Part shown: one piece after another, positions 34,991-43,076 of the stretch
Layout of the letters: every line of letters begins with the position of its first letter
Position numbering within the stretch: position 1 is the first letter of the stretch
Assembly: GCA_963813635.1 (NCBI GenBank)
Contig: CAWEZO010000007.1
Location: forward strand, 744,001 to 808,000
DNA: 64,000 nucleotides
Direction: 5' to 3'
From: JBBRZM01 sp963813635
Lineage (GTDB): Bacteria; Actinomycetota; Acidimicrobiia; IMCC26256; JBBRZM01
Notes under the pieces: generated by a model
Told to the model about the DNA's origin: nothing
Databases searched by the model: none
The model's input: the letters and a program-made list of their open reading frames with translations, nothing else
Made by a program: the position numbers and the translations under genes

Positions 34991-36029
34991 ATGGCTTCGC
35001 CTGACGGGTCGGTCGACCTGCGTTCCGACACGGTCACGACACCCACGCCCGAGATGCGCCGCGCGATGGCCGACGCGGAAGTCGGCGACGACGAGTACGG
35101 CGAGGACCCGACCGTCAACAGGCTGCAGTCGCTGGCGGCGGCGTTGCTGGGCACCGAAGCTGCGCTGTACGTGCCGTCGGGCACGATGGCCAACCAGCTC
35201 GCGTTGCGGGTGCTCGCGCGCGCCGGCACCGACGTGTTGTGCGCGCACCGGGCCCACGTGTACCGCTACGAGGACGCGGGCGCTGCCGGCAACTCGGGCG
35301 TGCAGCTTCGGCCGTTGCCCGACGACGACGGGCGCCTCGATCCTGCGGCGATTGTTGGTGCGCTCGCCGACGCGGAGCATCACATCACGTCGGTCTCGTT
35401 GTTGAGCATCGAGAACACGCACATGCCGTCGGGCGGCCGGCCGTGGACGGTTGAGCAGGTCGAGGAAGTGGCGACGGTCGCGCGTGCTGCCGAGGTGCCC
35501 GTTCACTGCGACGGCGCCCGTATCTGGAACGCCGCCACCGCGCTGGGCGTCTCGCCGCGCGACCTCGTGGCGCCGACGACCAGCACGATGTTCTGCCTCT
35601 CGAAAGGCCTCGGGGCGCCGGTGGGTTCGCTCCTCTGCGGGCCGGCCGACCTGATCGCAGAGGCACGCGAGCAACGGCACCGGATGGGTGGAGGAATGCG
35701 CCAGGCGGGTGTGATCGCGGCCGCCGGGATCGTCGCGCTCGAGACGATGGTCGAGCGGCTTGCCGACGACCACGCGGCGGGCCCGACGGCTCGCCGATGC
35801 CTTCGCCGCGCGTTTTCCCGGCAGTGTTGATCCATCGCAGGTCCCGACCAACATCGTGTGCGTGCCGGCAACGCGGCTTCCGCACCACGTGCTCGATCGC
35901 CTCGAATCCGAAGGAATCCGCGCGGGCATGATCGACGCCGAGACCGTACGCTTCGTCACCCACAAAGATGTCGACGACACTGATATTGATCGAGTGATCG
36001 TCGCGCTCGACGACTTCGCCGCAGGCTGA
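34991..36029 (+). CDS. low-specificity L-threonine aldolase, one frame break near 35776
   Basis: ATG 34991 follows GGTGGAG. The PLP fold shows VDLRSDTVTTPTPEMRRAM, DDEYGEDPTVNRL, YVPSGTMANQLAL, VPVHCDGARIWNAATAL and the PLP lysine K205 in FCLSKGLGAPVGSLL. At CACGCGGCGGGCCC (35771-35784) a CG appears missing; restoration gives ARRLADAFAARFPGSVDPSQ and ends VDDTDIDRVIVALDDFAAG at 36029. Restored length is about 345 residues. Cleaves threonine or allo-threonine to glycine and acetaldehyde. The SDR gene follows 17 bp later. Confidence 0.87.
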
Positions 36030-36046
36030 ACCACCAGGAGGACGCG

Positions 36047-36838
36047 ATGGGACGGGTACTGATCACGGGCTGCTCGACGGGTATCGGCCGCGCCACCGCG
36101 ATCGAGCTGACGAAGCGGGGACATGACGTGGTCGCGACCGCGCGAAAGCCGGAGACGCTCGACGACCTCGATGTCACGATGAGGCTTCCGCTCGATGTCG
36201 ACGACGACCGCTCGGTCGGCGAAGCGGTCGCAGCCGCGGGCGAGCTCGACGTGCTCGTCAACAACGCGGGCTTCGGTGTGAGCGGCCCGGTCGAGACGGT
36301 GCCGATTCCCGAGGTCAAGCGCATGCTCGAGACCAACTACTTCGGCGCGCTGCGCATGATCCAGGCGGTCGTGCCGCAGATGCGGGCGCGCGGCGCCGGC
36401 GCGGTTGTCAACATCTCGTCGGTTCAGGGGCGGGTCGCAGCCCCGCTCAGCGGCTTCTACTCGGCCACCAAGTTCGCGCTCGAGGCGACGACGGAGGCGC
36501 TGGGGTATGAGCTCGGTCACTTCGGCATCCGTGCGGTGCTGATCGAGCCCGGTTACATCATGACCCGCTTCCAGGGTCGCGAGGGTCACTTCGGCATCGA
36601 GGCGCCGTACGACGAGCTCGAGCGGCAATGGGAGTCGGCGCGTGACGTGCTGGTCTCCGGTGGCAGCGGTACCCCGGAGCTCGTCGCCGCCGCGGTTGCC
36701 GACGCGATCGAAGCCGATGACCCGCCGCTGCGCGTTCCCGTTGGCTCCGATGCCGACATGGTGCTCAGCACGAGGGCCGCGCTCGACGACGCGTCGTTCG
36801 AGGCGGCGATGCGCGAGACCCTCGGTCTCACCTGGTAG
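36047..36838 (+). CDS. short-chain dehydrogenase/reductase
   Basis: 263 residues from ATG 36047 behind AGGAGG (36037-36042). Classical SDR motifs: ITGCSTGIGRATAIE (cofactor loop T-G-x3-G-x-G), DVLVNNAGFG, the catalytic Ser in VVNISSVQGR and YSATKFALEA (Y-x3-K). No signal or membrane segment. It is probably co-transcribed with the aldolase gene. The oxidoreductase substrate cannot be predicted; NAD(P) specificity is not settled by the visible residues. Confidence 0.85.
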   Translation: MGRVLITGCSTGIGRATAIELTKRGHDVVATARKPETLDDLDVTMRLPLDVDDDRSVGEAVAAAGELDVLVNNAGFGVSGPVETVPIPEVKRMLETNYFGALRMIQAVVPQMRARGAGAVVNISSVQGRVAAPLSGFYSATKFALEATTEALGYELGHFGIRAVLIEPGYIMTRFQGREGHFGIEAPYDELERQWESARDVLVSGGSGTPELVAAAVADAIEADDPPLRVPVGSDADMVLSTRAALDDASFEAAMRETLGLTW

Positions 36839-36846
36839 CAAGGTGG

Positions 36847-37563
36847 ATGGTGGTGAGACAGCTTGGTGTGGTCATTGCATGCGTCGTGTTGGCATCCGCA
36901 TTGACGACGTGTGACTCCGGCGACAGCTCCCACGCCAAGCGCAAGCAGACCCACTCGACCTCCACCACCGCCAAGCAGTCCCGCACGACCACACCGAATC
37001 CGACCACGACCACGCATGCGCCCACGACGGCGCCACCGAACGGCGAGCCTCCCGCCGACCTCGCGGGCGTGCTCGCCGACACCGCACCGGCGCCGTTCGA
37101 GCGCGACCAGATCGACGAGGGACTTGCCGGCAGCGTCGACCAGGCCGACCTCGCGACCGTGTACTCGGCGGCACAAGCCGCGTTCTTCGGGCAACACGGC
37201 TTCGAACGGGGCTACGGCCGCTCCTGGACGTACGGCCTGGGTGGCTCGACCGCCGTCAACCGCATCGAGGCGCTGCTGGTGTTCAAGGACGCCGCCGGCG
37301 CGGCGGCGGCGCGTGACTACATCGACAACTCACGCGGCGAGCGCGATCGAGCGACGTTCCCGGTGCCCGGAGTCGACGGCGCCATCGGCCGCACGTACGC
37401 GCTCGAGTCGTTCGGTCAAGCCACGCTGTACCGCGAGGTCGTGTTCACACGCGGCAAGGTGCTCGGCGTCGTGGCCCAGAGCACGCCGGAGAATGCCGGT
37501 CCGCCACTGGACCAGGTCGTGAGCGCGGCCCGGGAGCTGTCGCAGCGACTCCAGCACAAGTAG
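36847..37563 (+). CDS. secreted lipoprotein with Thr/Ser/Pro-rich linker, unknown function
   Basis: 238 residues from ATG 36847. The N-terminus is a hydrophobic signal (LGVVIACVVLASALTTC) with a non-standard lipobox L-T-T-C (Thr at -1), so lipidation at Cys is likely but not certain. It is followed by a low-complexity linker of about 50 residues rich in Thr, Pro and Lys, then a folded domain (FFGQHGFERGYGRSWTYG, LLVFKDAAGAAAARDYID, YREVVFTRGKVLGVVAQS) similar in style to actinobacterial surface lipoproteins. It lies nine bp after the SDR gene. No enzyme motif seen. Confidence 0.65.
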   Translation: MVVRQLGVVIACVVLASALTTCDSGDSSHAKRKQTHSTSTTAKQSRTTTPNPTTTTHAPTTAPPNGEPPADLAGVLADTAPAPFERDQIDEGLAGSVDQADLATVYSAAQAAFFGQHGFERGYGRSWTYGLGGSTAVNRIEALLVFKDAAGAAAARDYIDNSRGERDRATFPVPGVDGAIGRTYALESFGQATLYREVVFTRGKVLGVVAQSTPENAGPPLDQVVSAARELSQRLQHK

Positions 37564-37569
37564 CGCCGA

Positions 37570-38433
37570 TCAGGCGCCCTCGGGCGGCGGGCATCCCGGG
37601 AGCAGGCCGCGGTCGCGGACGAGCTTCTGCGCGTGCACCGTCTTCCCAAGGAATCGGTCGGCCTCGGGCGACGTCGCGATCCACACGATCGCCGCTCCGA
37701 TCACCTCGGGCGGCGCGCCCGCCATGTGGCGGTAGCTCTCGCCCGCATCGGACTGCAGCACGGTCTCGGTGAGCTCGAAGCCCGGCTCGACATTGAACGC
37801 CCGCACGCCCCGAGCTCGATGTGCAAGAAGGGCGCGATTCGATGCCACGCGCTCTTCGACGCGCCGTACCCGAGGCCCCAGCCGCCTTCACCCAGCAGCA
37901 TGAACGGGTCGTACATCCCGGCGCCCGACGTGAGGTTGAACACGGTGGCGCCGCCGCGCTCGATCATCGGCGGCAGCATCACCTTGAGCCCGCGAGCTGG
38001 CTCAGGTAGTTGGCCTGCACCATCGTGTCGGCAAGCTCGACCGGGAGGTCGAGCACGAGATCGAGCATCCCGGGACCTGATAGATCGCGTTGTTCACCAG
38101 CACGTCGACGTGGCCCCACTCGCGTCGGGCCGTCTCACCCGCGGCCTGCACCGACGCCCGGTCGAGGAGATCCATACGGACTGGCAACGCGCGCTGCCCT
38201 TACGCCTCGATCGCCGCCGCAGTCGTGTCGAGACGGCCGGGCGCGACCCGCGGCGCTGCATCGCCGTCAGTGACCGACGCAGGATCCCACCGTCCTTCGC
38301 CCTCGTGCACCGTGCGGGCCGTGATCACGACGTCGAAGCCCGCGCCTGCCAACGCCAGCGCAGCCGCTTTGCCGATACCGCGACTCGCGCCGGTCACCAT
38401 CGCGATTCGTCGATCTTCGGGAGCAGAGGCCAC
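37570..38433 (-). CDS. short-chain dehydrogenase/reductase (heavily frame-disrupted)
   Basis: GTG 38433 begins ASAPEDRRIAMVTGASRGIG then KAAALALAGAGFDVVITART (T-G-x3-G-x-G). After several frame changes come GHVDVLVNNAIYQVPG, GGATVFNLTSGAGMYDP, YGASKSAWHRIAPFLHIEL (catalytic Y-x3-K) and a tail PEVIGAAIVWIATSPEADRF then LGKTVHAQKLVRDRGL. Restored length is about 286 residues. At least four indels, some in short homopolymers, fit a local low-quality consensus rather than decay, because all catalytic motifs survive. It is divergent from the PIG-L gene with 19 bp between. Substrate unknown. Confidence 0.75.
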
Positions 38434-38452
38434 GGTTGGGTACCGTAGGTGA

Positions 38453-39172
38453 ATGGCGGTTGCATTCGAGGTTCCCGATTCTGCGCTCGCGGTCTATGCG
38501 CACCCCGACGATCCCGAGATCTCCGCCGGCGGCACGCTCGCTCGTTGGGCCGAGGCCGGCGCGCAGGTGACGGTGCTGATCACGACCCGCGGCGACAAGG
38601 GCACCCAGGATCCCGACGCTGATCTCGACGCGCTCGCGCGCCTGCGCGTGGAAGAGACGGCCAAGGCCGCTGCGCTCCTGGGGTTCGCCGGTCAGGAGCA
38701 CCTCGACTACTGCGACGGCGAGCTGGTCGACGACGCGGCGTTGCGGGGCGCGATCGTTCGGCACTTACGAACACTCAAGCCGCAGGTGGTGGTGTGTCCC
38801 GATCCCACCGCGGTGTTCTTCGGCGATACCTACTTCAATCACCGCGACCACCGCGTCACCGGCTGGGCCACACTCGATGCCATCGCACCTGCTGCGGGCA
38901 ACCCGCACTACTTCGCCGAGCACTTGGCCGAGGGCCTGGAGGTGCACCGCGTCGAGGCCGTCTACCTCTCCGGCACGCTCGAGCCCAACTGCTGGGTCGA
39001 CATCACCACGACGCTCGAGCGGAAGATCGACGCGCTGTTCTGCCACGGGAGCCAGCTGACCGAAACCGGCGAGTGGTTCCGTCAGTTCCTCCGGGAGCGC
39101 GCCGAAGAAGGTGGACGCGAGGCAGGTGTGAGCTACGCGGAGGGCTTTCGCAAGCTCAACTTCGGCGGCTAG
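38453..39172 (+). CDS. PIG-L/LmbE family N-acetylglucosaminyl-type deacetylase
   Basis: 239 residues from ATG 38453. Zinc motif 1 is AVYAHPDDPEISAGGTLARW (H-P-D-D) and motif 2 is YFNHRDHRVTGWATLD (H-x-x-H); the acidic base is in the first motif. Family members deacetylate GlcNAc conjugates, including the mycothiol precursor (MshB), its conjugates (Mca) and other small molecules. The exact role is not clear from the neighbours. Its 3' end overlaps the convergent small membrane protein gene by 17 bp. Confidence 0.83.
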   Translation: MAVAFEVPDSALAVYAHPDDPEISAGGTLARWAEAGAQVTVLITTRGDKGTQDPDADLDALARLRVEETAKAAALLGFAGQEHLDYCDGELVDDAALRGAIVRHLRTLKPQVVVCPDPTAVFFGDTYFNHRDHRVTGWATLDAIAPAAGNPHYFAEHLAEGLEVHRVEAVYLSGTLEPNCWVDITTTLERKIDALFCHGSQLTETGEWFRQFLRERAEEGGREAGVSYAEGFRKLNFGG

Positions 39173-39494
39173 GCCGCGCACGCGAGGCGTCGCGGTGCTG
39201 CCATTCCGACATCGCCCGTAGCACCAGCACGACCACGATGCCGACGCCGCCTGCCGCCACCACCGCGCCGACGAACGCGCCGAGCACTTCCGGCACCGTA
39301 CGGTCGCCGTGCGCGCCCGCGCGCACGAGTCCAAAGCCGATCAAGGCGCCGAAGACGCCGGCGAGCACCACGGCACCGAAGGCGAGGGAGAACGTCGCCG
39401 TCGACGGCAGGCCGCGGGGGAGGACCACCTCGGGCTCGTGATCGCGTTGCCGAGACGGATCCCGGCCGTTGACGTCATTGTCACGATCGGCCAC
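39156..39494 (-). CDS. small two-helix membrane protein, unknown function
   Basis: 112 residues if started at GTG 39494 (ADRDNDVNGRDPSRQRDHEP); TTG 39533 is an alternative. The N-terminal third is polar, followed by two hydrophobic helices: FSLAFGAVVLAGVFGALIGF and VLGAFVGAVVAAGGVGIVVV. A short basic tail follows (ARPSRRS). Coding support is codon bias and the paired helices only. It overlaps the end of the convergent deacetylase gene and is divergent from the mannosyltransferase at 39558. Confidence 0.5.
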   Translation of the reverse strand: MADRDNDVNGRDPSRQRDHEPEVVLPRGLPSTATFSLAFGAVVLAGVFGALIGFGLVRAGAHGDRTVPEVLGAFVGAVVAAGGVGIVVVLVLRAMSEWQHRDASRARPSRRS

Positions 39495-39557
39495 GGCTCC
39501 CGATGCTATGGCCACGAGGCGGGGAATGACCAAGCAGCCCGGTAAGCTGGGTTCTCA

Positions 39558-40319
39558 ATGCGAACGCTCGTCGTGCTGCCCACGTACAACGAAATTGAGA
39601 ACATCGAAGAGGTGCTGCGGCGCGTTCGGGCCGCGATCCCGCACGCCGACGTGCTCGTTGTCGACGACGGAAGCCCCGATGGCACCGCCGACCGGGCTGA
39701 GAAGCTCGGTCTCGAGCTCGGCCGCATCGACGTGCTGAGCCGGGAGAAGAAGTCAGGTCTCGGGTCCGCGTACCGGGCGGGCTTTCGTACCGGCCTCACG
39801 CAGGGCTATGACGTGATGATCGAGATGGATGCCGACCTGTCACACGATCCCGACGCGCTCCCGAACCTCGTCGCGGAAGTGGAGCGGGGCGCGGACCTGG
39901 CTATCGGCTCACGCTACGTGCCCGGTGGGTCGATTCCCGACTGGCCGTGGGCTCGCCGCGCGATCTCACGGTTCGGCTGTTACTACGCCCGCGTCATGTT
40001 GCGCATCCCGGTTCACGACGCGACCGCAGGATTTCGCGCGTATCACCGCCGTGCACTCGCCGCCATCCCGCTCGACGAGGTGCGTGCCGACGGGTACGGC
40101 TTCCAGATCGAGATGACGTATCTCCTCGACCGGGAGGGCGGGCGGATCGTCGAGGTGCCGATCGAGTTCCGCGACCGTGAGCTCGGCCACTCGAAGATGT
40201 CGAGCCGCATCGTGTTCGAAGCGCTTCGTCTCGTCACGTGGTGGGGCATCCGCGACCGTATGAGCCGACGGCGCCCGCGACCACAGCAGCTCGAATCGCC
40301 GAGCACGCGCTCGACGTAA
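39558..40319 (+). CDS. polyprenol-monophosphomannose synthase (GT2, Ppm1/DPM1 type)
   Basis: 253 residues from ATG 39558. RTLVVLPTYNEIENIEEVLR, VLVVDDGSPDGTAD, KSGLGSAYRAGFRTGL and the DxD-like MIEMDADLSHDPDAL are diagnostic of dolichol/polyprenol-phosphate mannosyltransferases. It lacks the C-terminal membrane anchor, as in soluble DPM1 types. It uses GDP-mannose to charge polyprenyl phosphate, supplying periplasmic mannosyltransferases that build lipoglycans and glycoproteins. This fits the PimB-like enzyme at 3.7 kb. The Nudix gene follows four bases later. Confidence 0.88.
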   Translation: MRTLVVLPTYNEIENIEEVLRRVRAAIPHADVLVVDDGSPDGTADRAEKLGLELGRIDVLSREKKSGLGSAYRAGFRTGLTQGYDVMIEMDADLSHDPDALPNLVAEVERGADLAIGSRYVPGGSIPDWPWARRAISRFGCYYARVMLRIPVHDATAGFRAYHRRALAAIPLDEVRADGYGFQIEMTYLLDREGGRIVEVPIEFRDRELGHSKMSSRIVFEALRLVTWWGIRDRMSRRRPRPQQLESPSTRST

Positions 40320-40323
40320 GCCG

Positions 40324-40866
40324 GTGGGAGACGCGATGCGCGAGTGGCTGGTCGCGGGCGCGCTTCTCGAGCTCGGCGGCGAGGTGCTGCTCGTCCGCAA
40401 CCAGCGCCGCAGTGGGCACTCCGACTGGAGCACACCCGGTGGTGTGATCGATGAATCCGACGACTCGTTGCTTGCCGGCCTCACGCGTGAGGTGGAGGAG
40501 GAAACCGGATTCCGGGTCACGCGCTGGGAAGGCCCGCTGTACAAGGTGCGCGCGGTCGCCGTCGACCTCGGCTGGACCATGCGCTGCGAGGTACACCGCG
40601 CGGTCGAGTTCGAAGGGACGCTGCGCGTCGACGATCCTGACGGCATCGTGGTCGAGGCCGCGTTCGTAGCGCGCGGCGAATGTGGTCCGCGTCTCGAGGA
40701 GGGTGCGCCGTGGGTTCGCGAGCCGCTCGCCGAGTGGCTCGCGGAGCGCTGGGGTCCTGACGCCACCCGCGGGTACCACTACGACGTGCGCGGCAAGCGG
40801 CGCGAGGATTTCGACGTGCGACGCGTGCTCGGCGCGGTCGACAATGTTCCCGGCAGCGGTGACTGA
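40324..40866 (+). CDS. Nudix hydrolase
   Basis: 180 residues from GTG 40324; ATG 40336 is also possible. The Nudix box is GGVIDESDDSLLAGLTREVE then EETGF: the R-E-x-x-E-E-x-G core is intact, while the first Glu of G-x5-E is Asp. N-terminal strands WLVAGALLELGGEVLLVRNQ are typical. Predicted to hydrolyse a nucleoside diphosphate linked to another moiety. It overlaps the dinB start by eight bases, which suggests a house-cleaning partner for translesion synthesis, but the substrate is open. Confidence 0.82.
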   Translation: MGDAMREWLVAGALLELGGEVLLVRNQRRSGHSDWSTPGGVIDESDDSLLAGLTREVEEETGFRVTRWEGPLYKVRAVAVDLGWTMRCEVHRAVEFEGTLRVDDPDGIVVEAAFVARGECGPRLEEGAPWVREPLAEWLAERWGPDATRGYHYDVRGKRREDFDVRRVLGAVDNVPGSGD

Positions 40867-42100
40867 TACCCCTTCGATCCTGCACGTCGACCTCGATGCG
40901 TTCTACGCGTCGGTCGAGCAGCTCGCCGATCCTTCGCTGCGGGGACGGCCGGTCATCGTGGGCGGTCTCGGTCCGCGAGGTGTCGTCGCAGCGGCGAGCT
41001 ACGAAGCGCGCGCGTTCGACGTGCATTCCGCGTTGCCGATGAGCCGGGCGCGGCGCGCCTGCCCCGACGGGGTCTTCCTGGCACCGCGGTTCGAGGCCTA
41101 CTCGGCTGCGAGTGCCCAAGTGATGGCGATCCTGCGCGATACGACGCCGCTGGTCGAGCCCATCGCGGCCGACGAGGCGTTCCTCGACGTCTCCGGCGCG
41201 CGACGACGCGACGGCACCGGACCCGAGATCGCGGCGAAGCTCCGCGCTCGGGTGAAGTCGGAGACTGGCCTGGTCGCGTCGGTCGGCGCGGCGACGACGA
41301 AGCTCCTCGCGAAGCTGGCGAGCGATCTCGCGAAGCCGGACGGGCTGCTGGTCGTGCCGCCCGGCACCGAGCTCGAGTTTCTGCATCCGCTTGCCGTCAG
41401 CCGGCTGTGGGGTGTCGGCCCCGCGACCGACCGCCGGCTCGAGCGCCTCGGTGTGCACACCGTCGGCGACTTGGCGCGCATACCGGAGGACGTGCTCGTC
41501 AGCGCGCTCGGGCGCGCCCACGGCCGGCATCTGCACGCGCTCGCGTGGAACCGCGACGACCGAGCCGTCGAGCCGGAGCAAGTGCTGAAGTCGATCGGCC
41601 ACGAGGAGACGTTCGTGACCGATGTGGTCGATCGGGCCGACCTCGAACAACACGTGTTGCGCATGGCCGACCGGGTGGGGGCGCGTCTCCGCGCGGGTGC
41701 GCGACTCGGACGGACCGTGCAGCTCAAAATCCGGTTCGGCGACTTCCGGACGATCACCCGTTCGCGCACGCTGGCGGCACCTACCGACGTGGCTCGCGAG
41801 ATCGGCGCGACCGCCCGCGCCCTGCTCGACCTCGTCGACCTCGCCGGTGGCGTCCGGCTGCTGGGAGTCTCCGTGCAGCAGCTCGATCAATCCGGCGCGG
41901 TGCAGGGACAGCTCCCGCTCGGCGACGCCCCGGATGGCGGCGACCCGCTCGTTCTCAGCGACCTCGACCGTGCACGCTGGTCGGCGCTCGAGCACTCCGT
42001 TGACGAGGTGCGCGACCGCTTCGGCGACGCCGCGGTGCGGCGACCGGGGGCGCGAGACGCTCGCAGCACCCCCCACCCCAGGGCCCCCGGGACGCGTTGA
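40859..42100 (+). CDS. dinB: DNA polymerase IV (Y-family)
   Basis: GTG 40859 lies inside the Nudix gene and gives 413 residues starting TDTPSILHVDLDAFYASVEQ, the Y-family signature D-x-D-A-F-Y-A-S-V-E. A second catalytic block is EPIAADEAFLDVSGA (usual SIDEAYLD; still D-E). The helix-hairpin-helix SRLWGVGPATDRRLERLGVH and the little-finger domain IGHEETFVTDVVDRADLEQH follow. There is no clear beta-clamp motif beyond QGQLPLG (residues about 365-371), which fits QLxLF-like clamp-binding peptides. Low-fidelity translesion synthesis; regulation not visible. Confidence 0.9.
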   Translation: MTDTPSILHVDLDAFYASVEQLADPSLRGRPVIVGGLGPRGVVAAASYEARAFDVHSALPMSRARRACPDGVFLAPRFEAYSAASAQVMAILRDTTPLVEPIAADEAFLDVSGARRRDGTGPEIAAKLRARVKSETGLVASVGAATTKLLAKLASDLAKPDGLLVVPPGTELEFLHPLAVSRLWGVGPATDRRLERLGVHTVGDLARIPEDVLVSALGRAHGRHLHALAWNRDDRAVEPEQVLKSIGHEETFVTDVVDRADLEQHVLRMADRVGARLRAGARLGRTVQLKIRFGDFRTITRSRTLAAPTDVAREIGATARALLDLVDLAGGVRLLGVSVQQLDQSGAVQGQLPLGDAPDGGDPLVLSDLDRARWSALEHSVDEVRDRFGDAAVRRPGARDARSTPHPRAPGTR

Positions 42101-42206
42101 GAGCGCCGAGCGCCTGCGCGAGAATGGCTTTGGGTAGGACAGCACCGGCGGGCTGAGCGGCCAATGGCGTATCGTCTGTCTTATGCCCCGCCGAGAAGAG
42201 AGCGAC

Positions 42207-42586
42207 ATGCCCCTCTCCGAAGACGAGCAGCGCATCCTGCAGGAGATCGAAGCCAACCTCTCGGCCACCGATCCCGCGCTGGTGCAGCAAGTCTCGGAGA
42301 CGACCCTCTACCGCCATGCCGCGCGAGCGATCAAATGGGCCGTCGCCGGATTTCTCGCGGGTCTCGTCCTCCTGATCCTCACGTTCGCGACGTCGCTCGT
42401 TCTCGGCATCGCCGGGTTCCTGGTGATGCTGGCCTGCCTGCTCGTGATCGAGCGCAACGCGCGCGCAAGCTCGGCAAGGCCGGGCTCGACAACCTCACCG
42501 GCTCATTGCGGGGCGGTGCGCTCAAGGGCATGTTCGGCAATGCCGGTCGCCGCTGGCGTGAGCGCTGGCGCCGCGACGACAGCTGA
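42207..42586 (+). CDS. DUF3040 membrane protein, frame slip in a (GC)n run at 42459-42466
   Basis: ATG 42207 is preferred to ATG 42183 because DUF3040 proteins begin MPLSEDEQRILQEIE and a purine-rich GAAGAGAG precedes it. Two adjacent helices follow (AIKWAVAGFLAGLVLLILTF, SLVLGIAGFLVMLACLLVI). At AAC-(GC)4-AAG the frame shifts; changing the run by one unit restores RKLGKAGLDNLTGSLRGGAL then KGMFGNAGRRWRERWRRDDS. Restored length is about 126 residues, standard for DUF3040 in actinobacteria. Function unknown. Confidence 0.78.
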
Positions 42587-42601
42587 GCCACGGCGTCGAG
42601 C

Positions 42602-43060
42602 GTGGGCTTCACCGCGCTCCAGGCGGCGCGGCTCACGCGGTGCACTCCTGCGCAGATCGAGTCGTGGCGACGCGATGGCCTCGTCGTCCCCCAGCCGGCC
42701 GAGGGCGGCCCGGCGCGGTACTCGTTCCGCGACCTCGTCGCGCTGCGGGTGGTGTCGTCACTCCTCGACGCCGGATTGCCGCTTTCCCGCATCCGGCGTG
42801 CGCTGCGCTTCCTCATCGAATCCGGCGAAGACGTCGCCGGGCTGCGCCTGGTGACCGACGGCGACGCGGTCTGGGCATGCCGTGATGACGGCCAGATTCT
42901 CGATGCATTGCGCCACGGTCAGCTCGCCCTGTTCGTCGCGGTCGATCGCTTCGTCGTCGACATGGAGAGCGAGGTGCGCCGCTTCGACGGCGAGCGACGC
43001 GCGTTCGTCGACGGGCTGCGCGACGACGCCGATCCGCGTCATCCTGCAGCCGGGCCCTGA
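42602..43060 (+). CDS. MerR-family transcriptional regulator
   Basis: 152 residues from GTG 42602. The winged-helix N-terminus is GFTALQAARLTRCTPAQIES then WRRDGLVVPQPAEGGPARYS, with FRDLVALRVVSSLLDAGLPL and the MerR dimer helix start SRIRRALRFLIES. The C-terminal part has no metal-binding cysteine pair, so it resembles the single-domain actinobacterial MerR proteins that sit beside DUF3040-type genes rather than metal sensors. Tail-to-tail with the transglutaminase gene (16 bp). Target unknown. Confidence 0.78.
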   Translation: MGFTALQAARLTRCTPAQIESWRRDGLVVPQPAEGGPARYSFRDLVALRVVSSLLDAGLPLSRIRRALRFLIESGEDVAGLRLVTDGDAVWACRDDGQILDALRHGQLALFVAVDRFVVDMESEVRRFDGERRAFVDGLRDDADPRHPAAGP

Positions 43061-43076
43061 GCGCACGGCTTCCGCG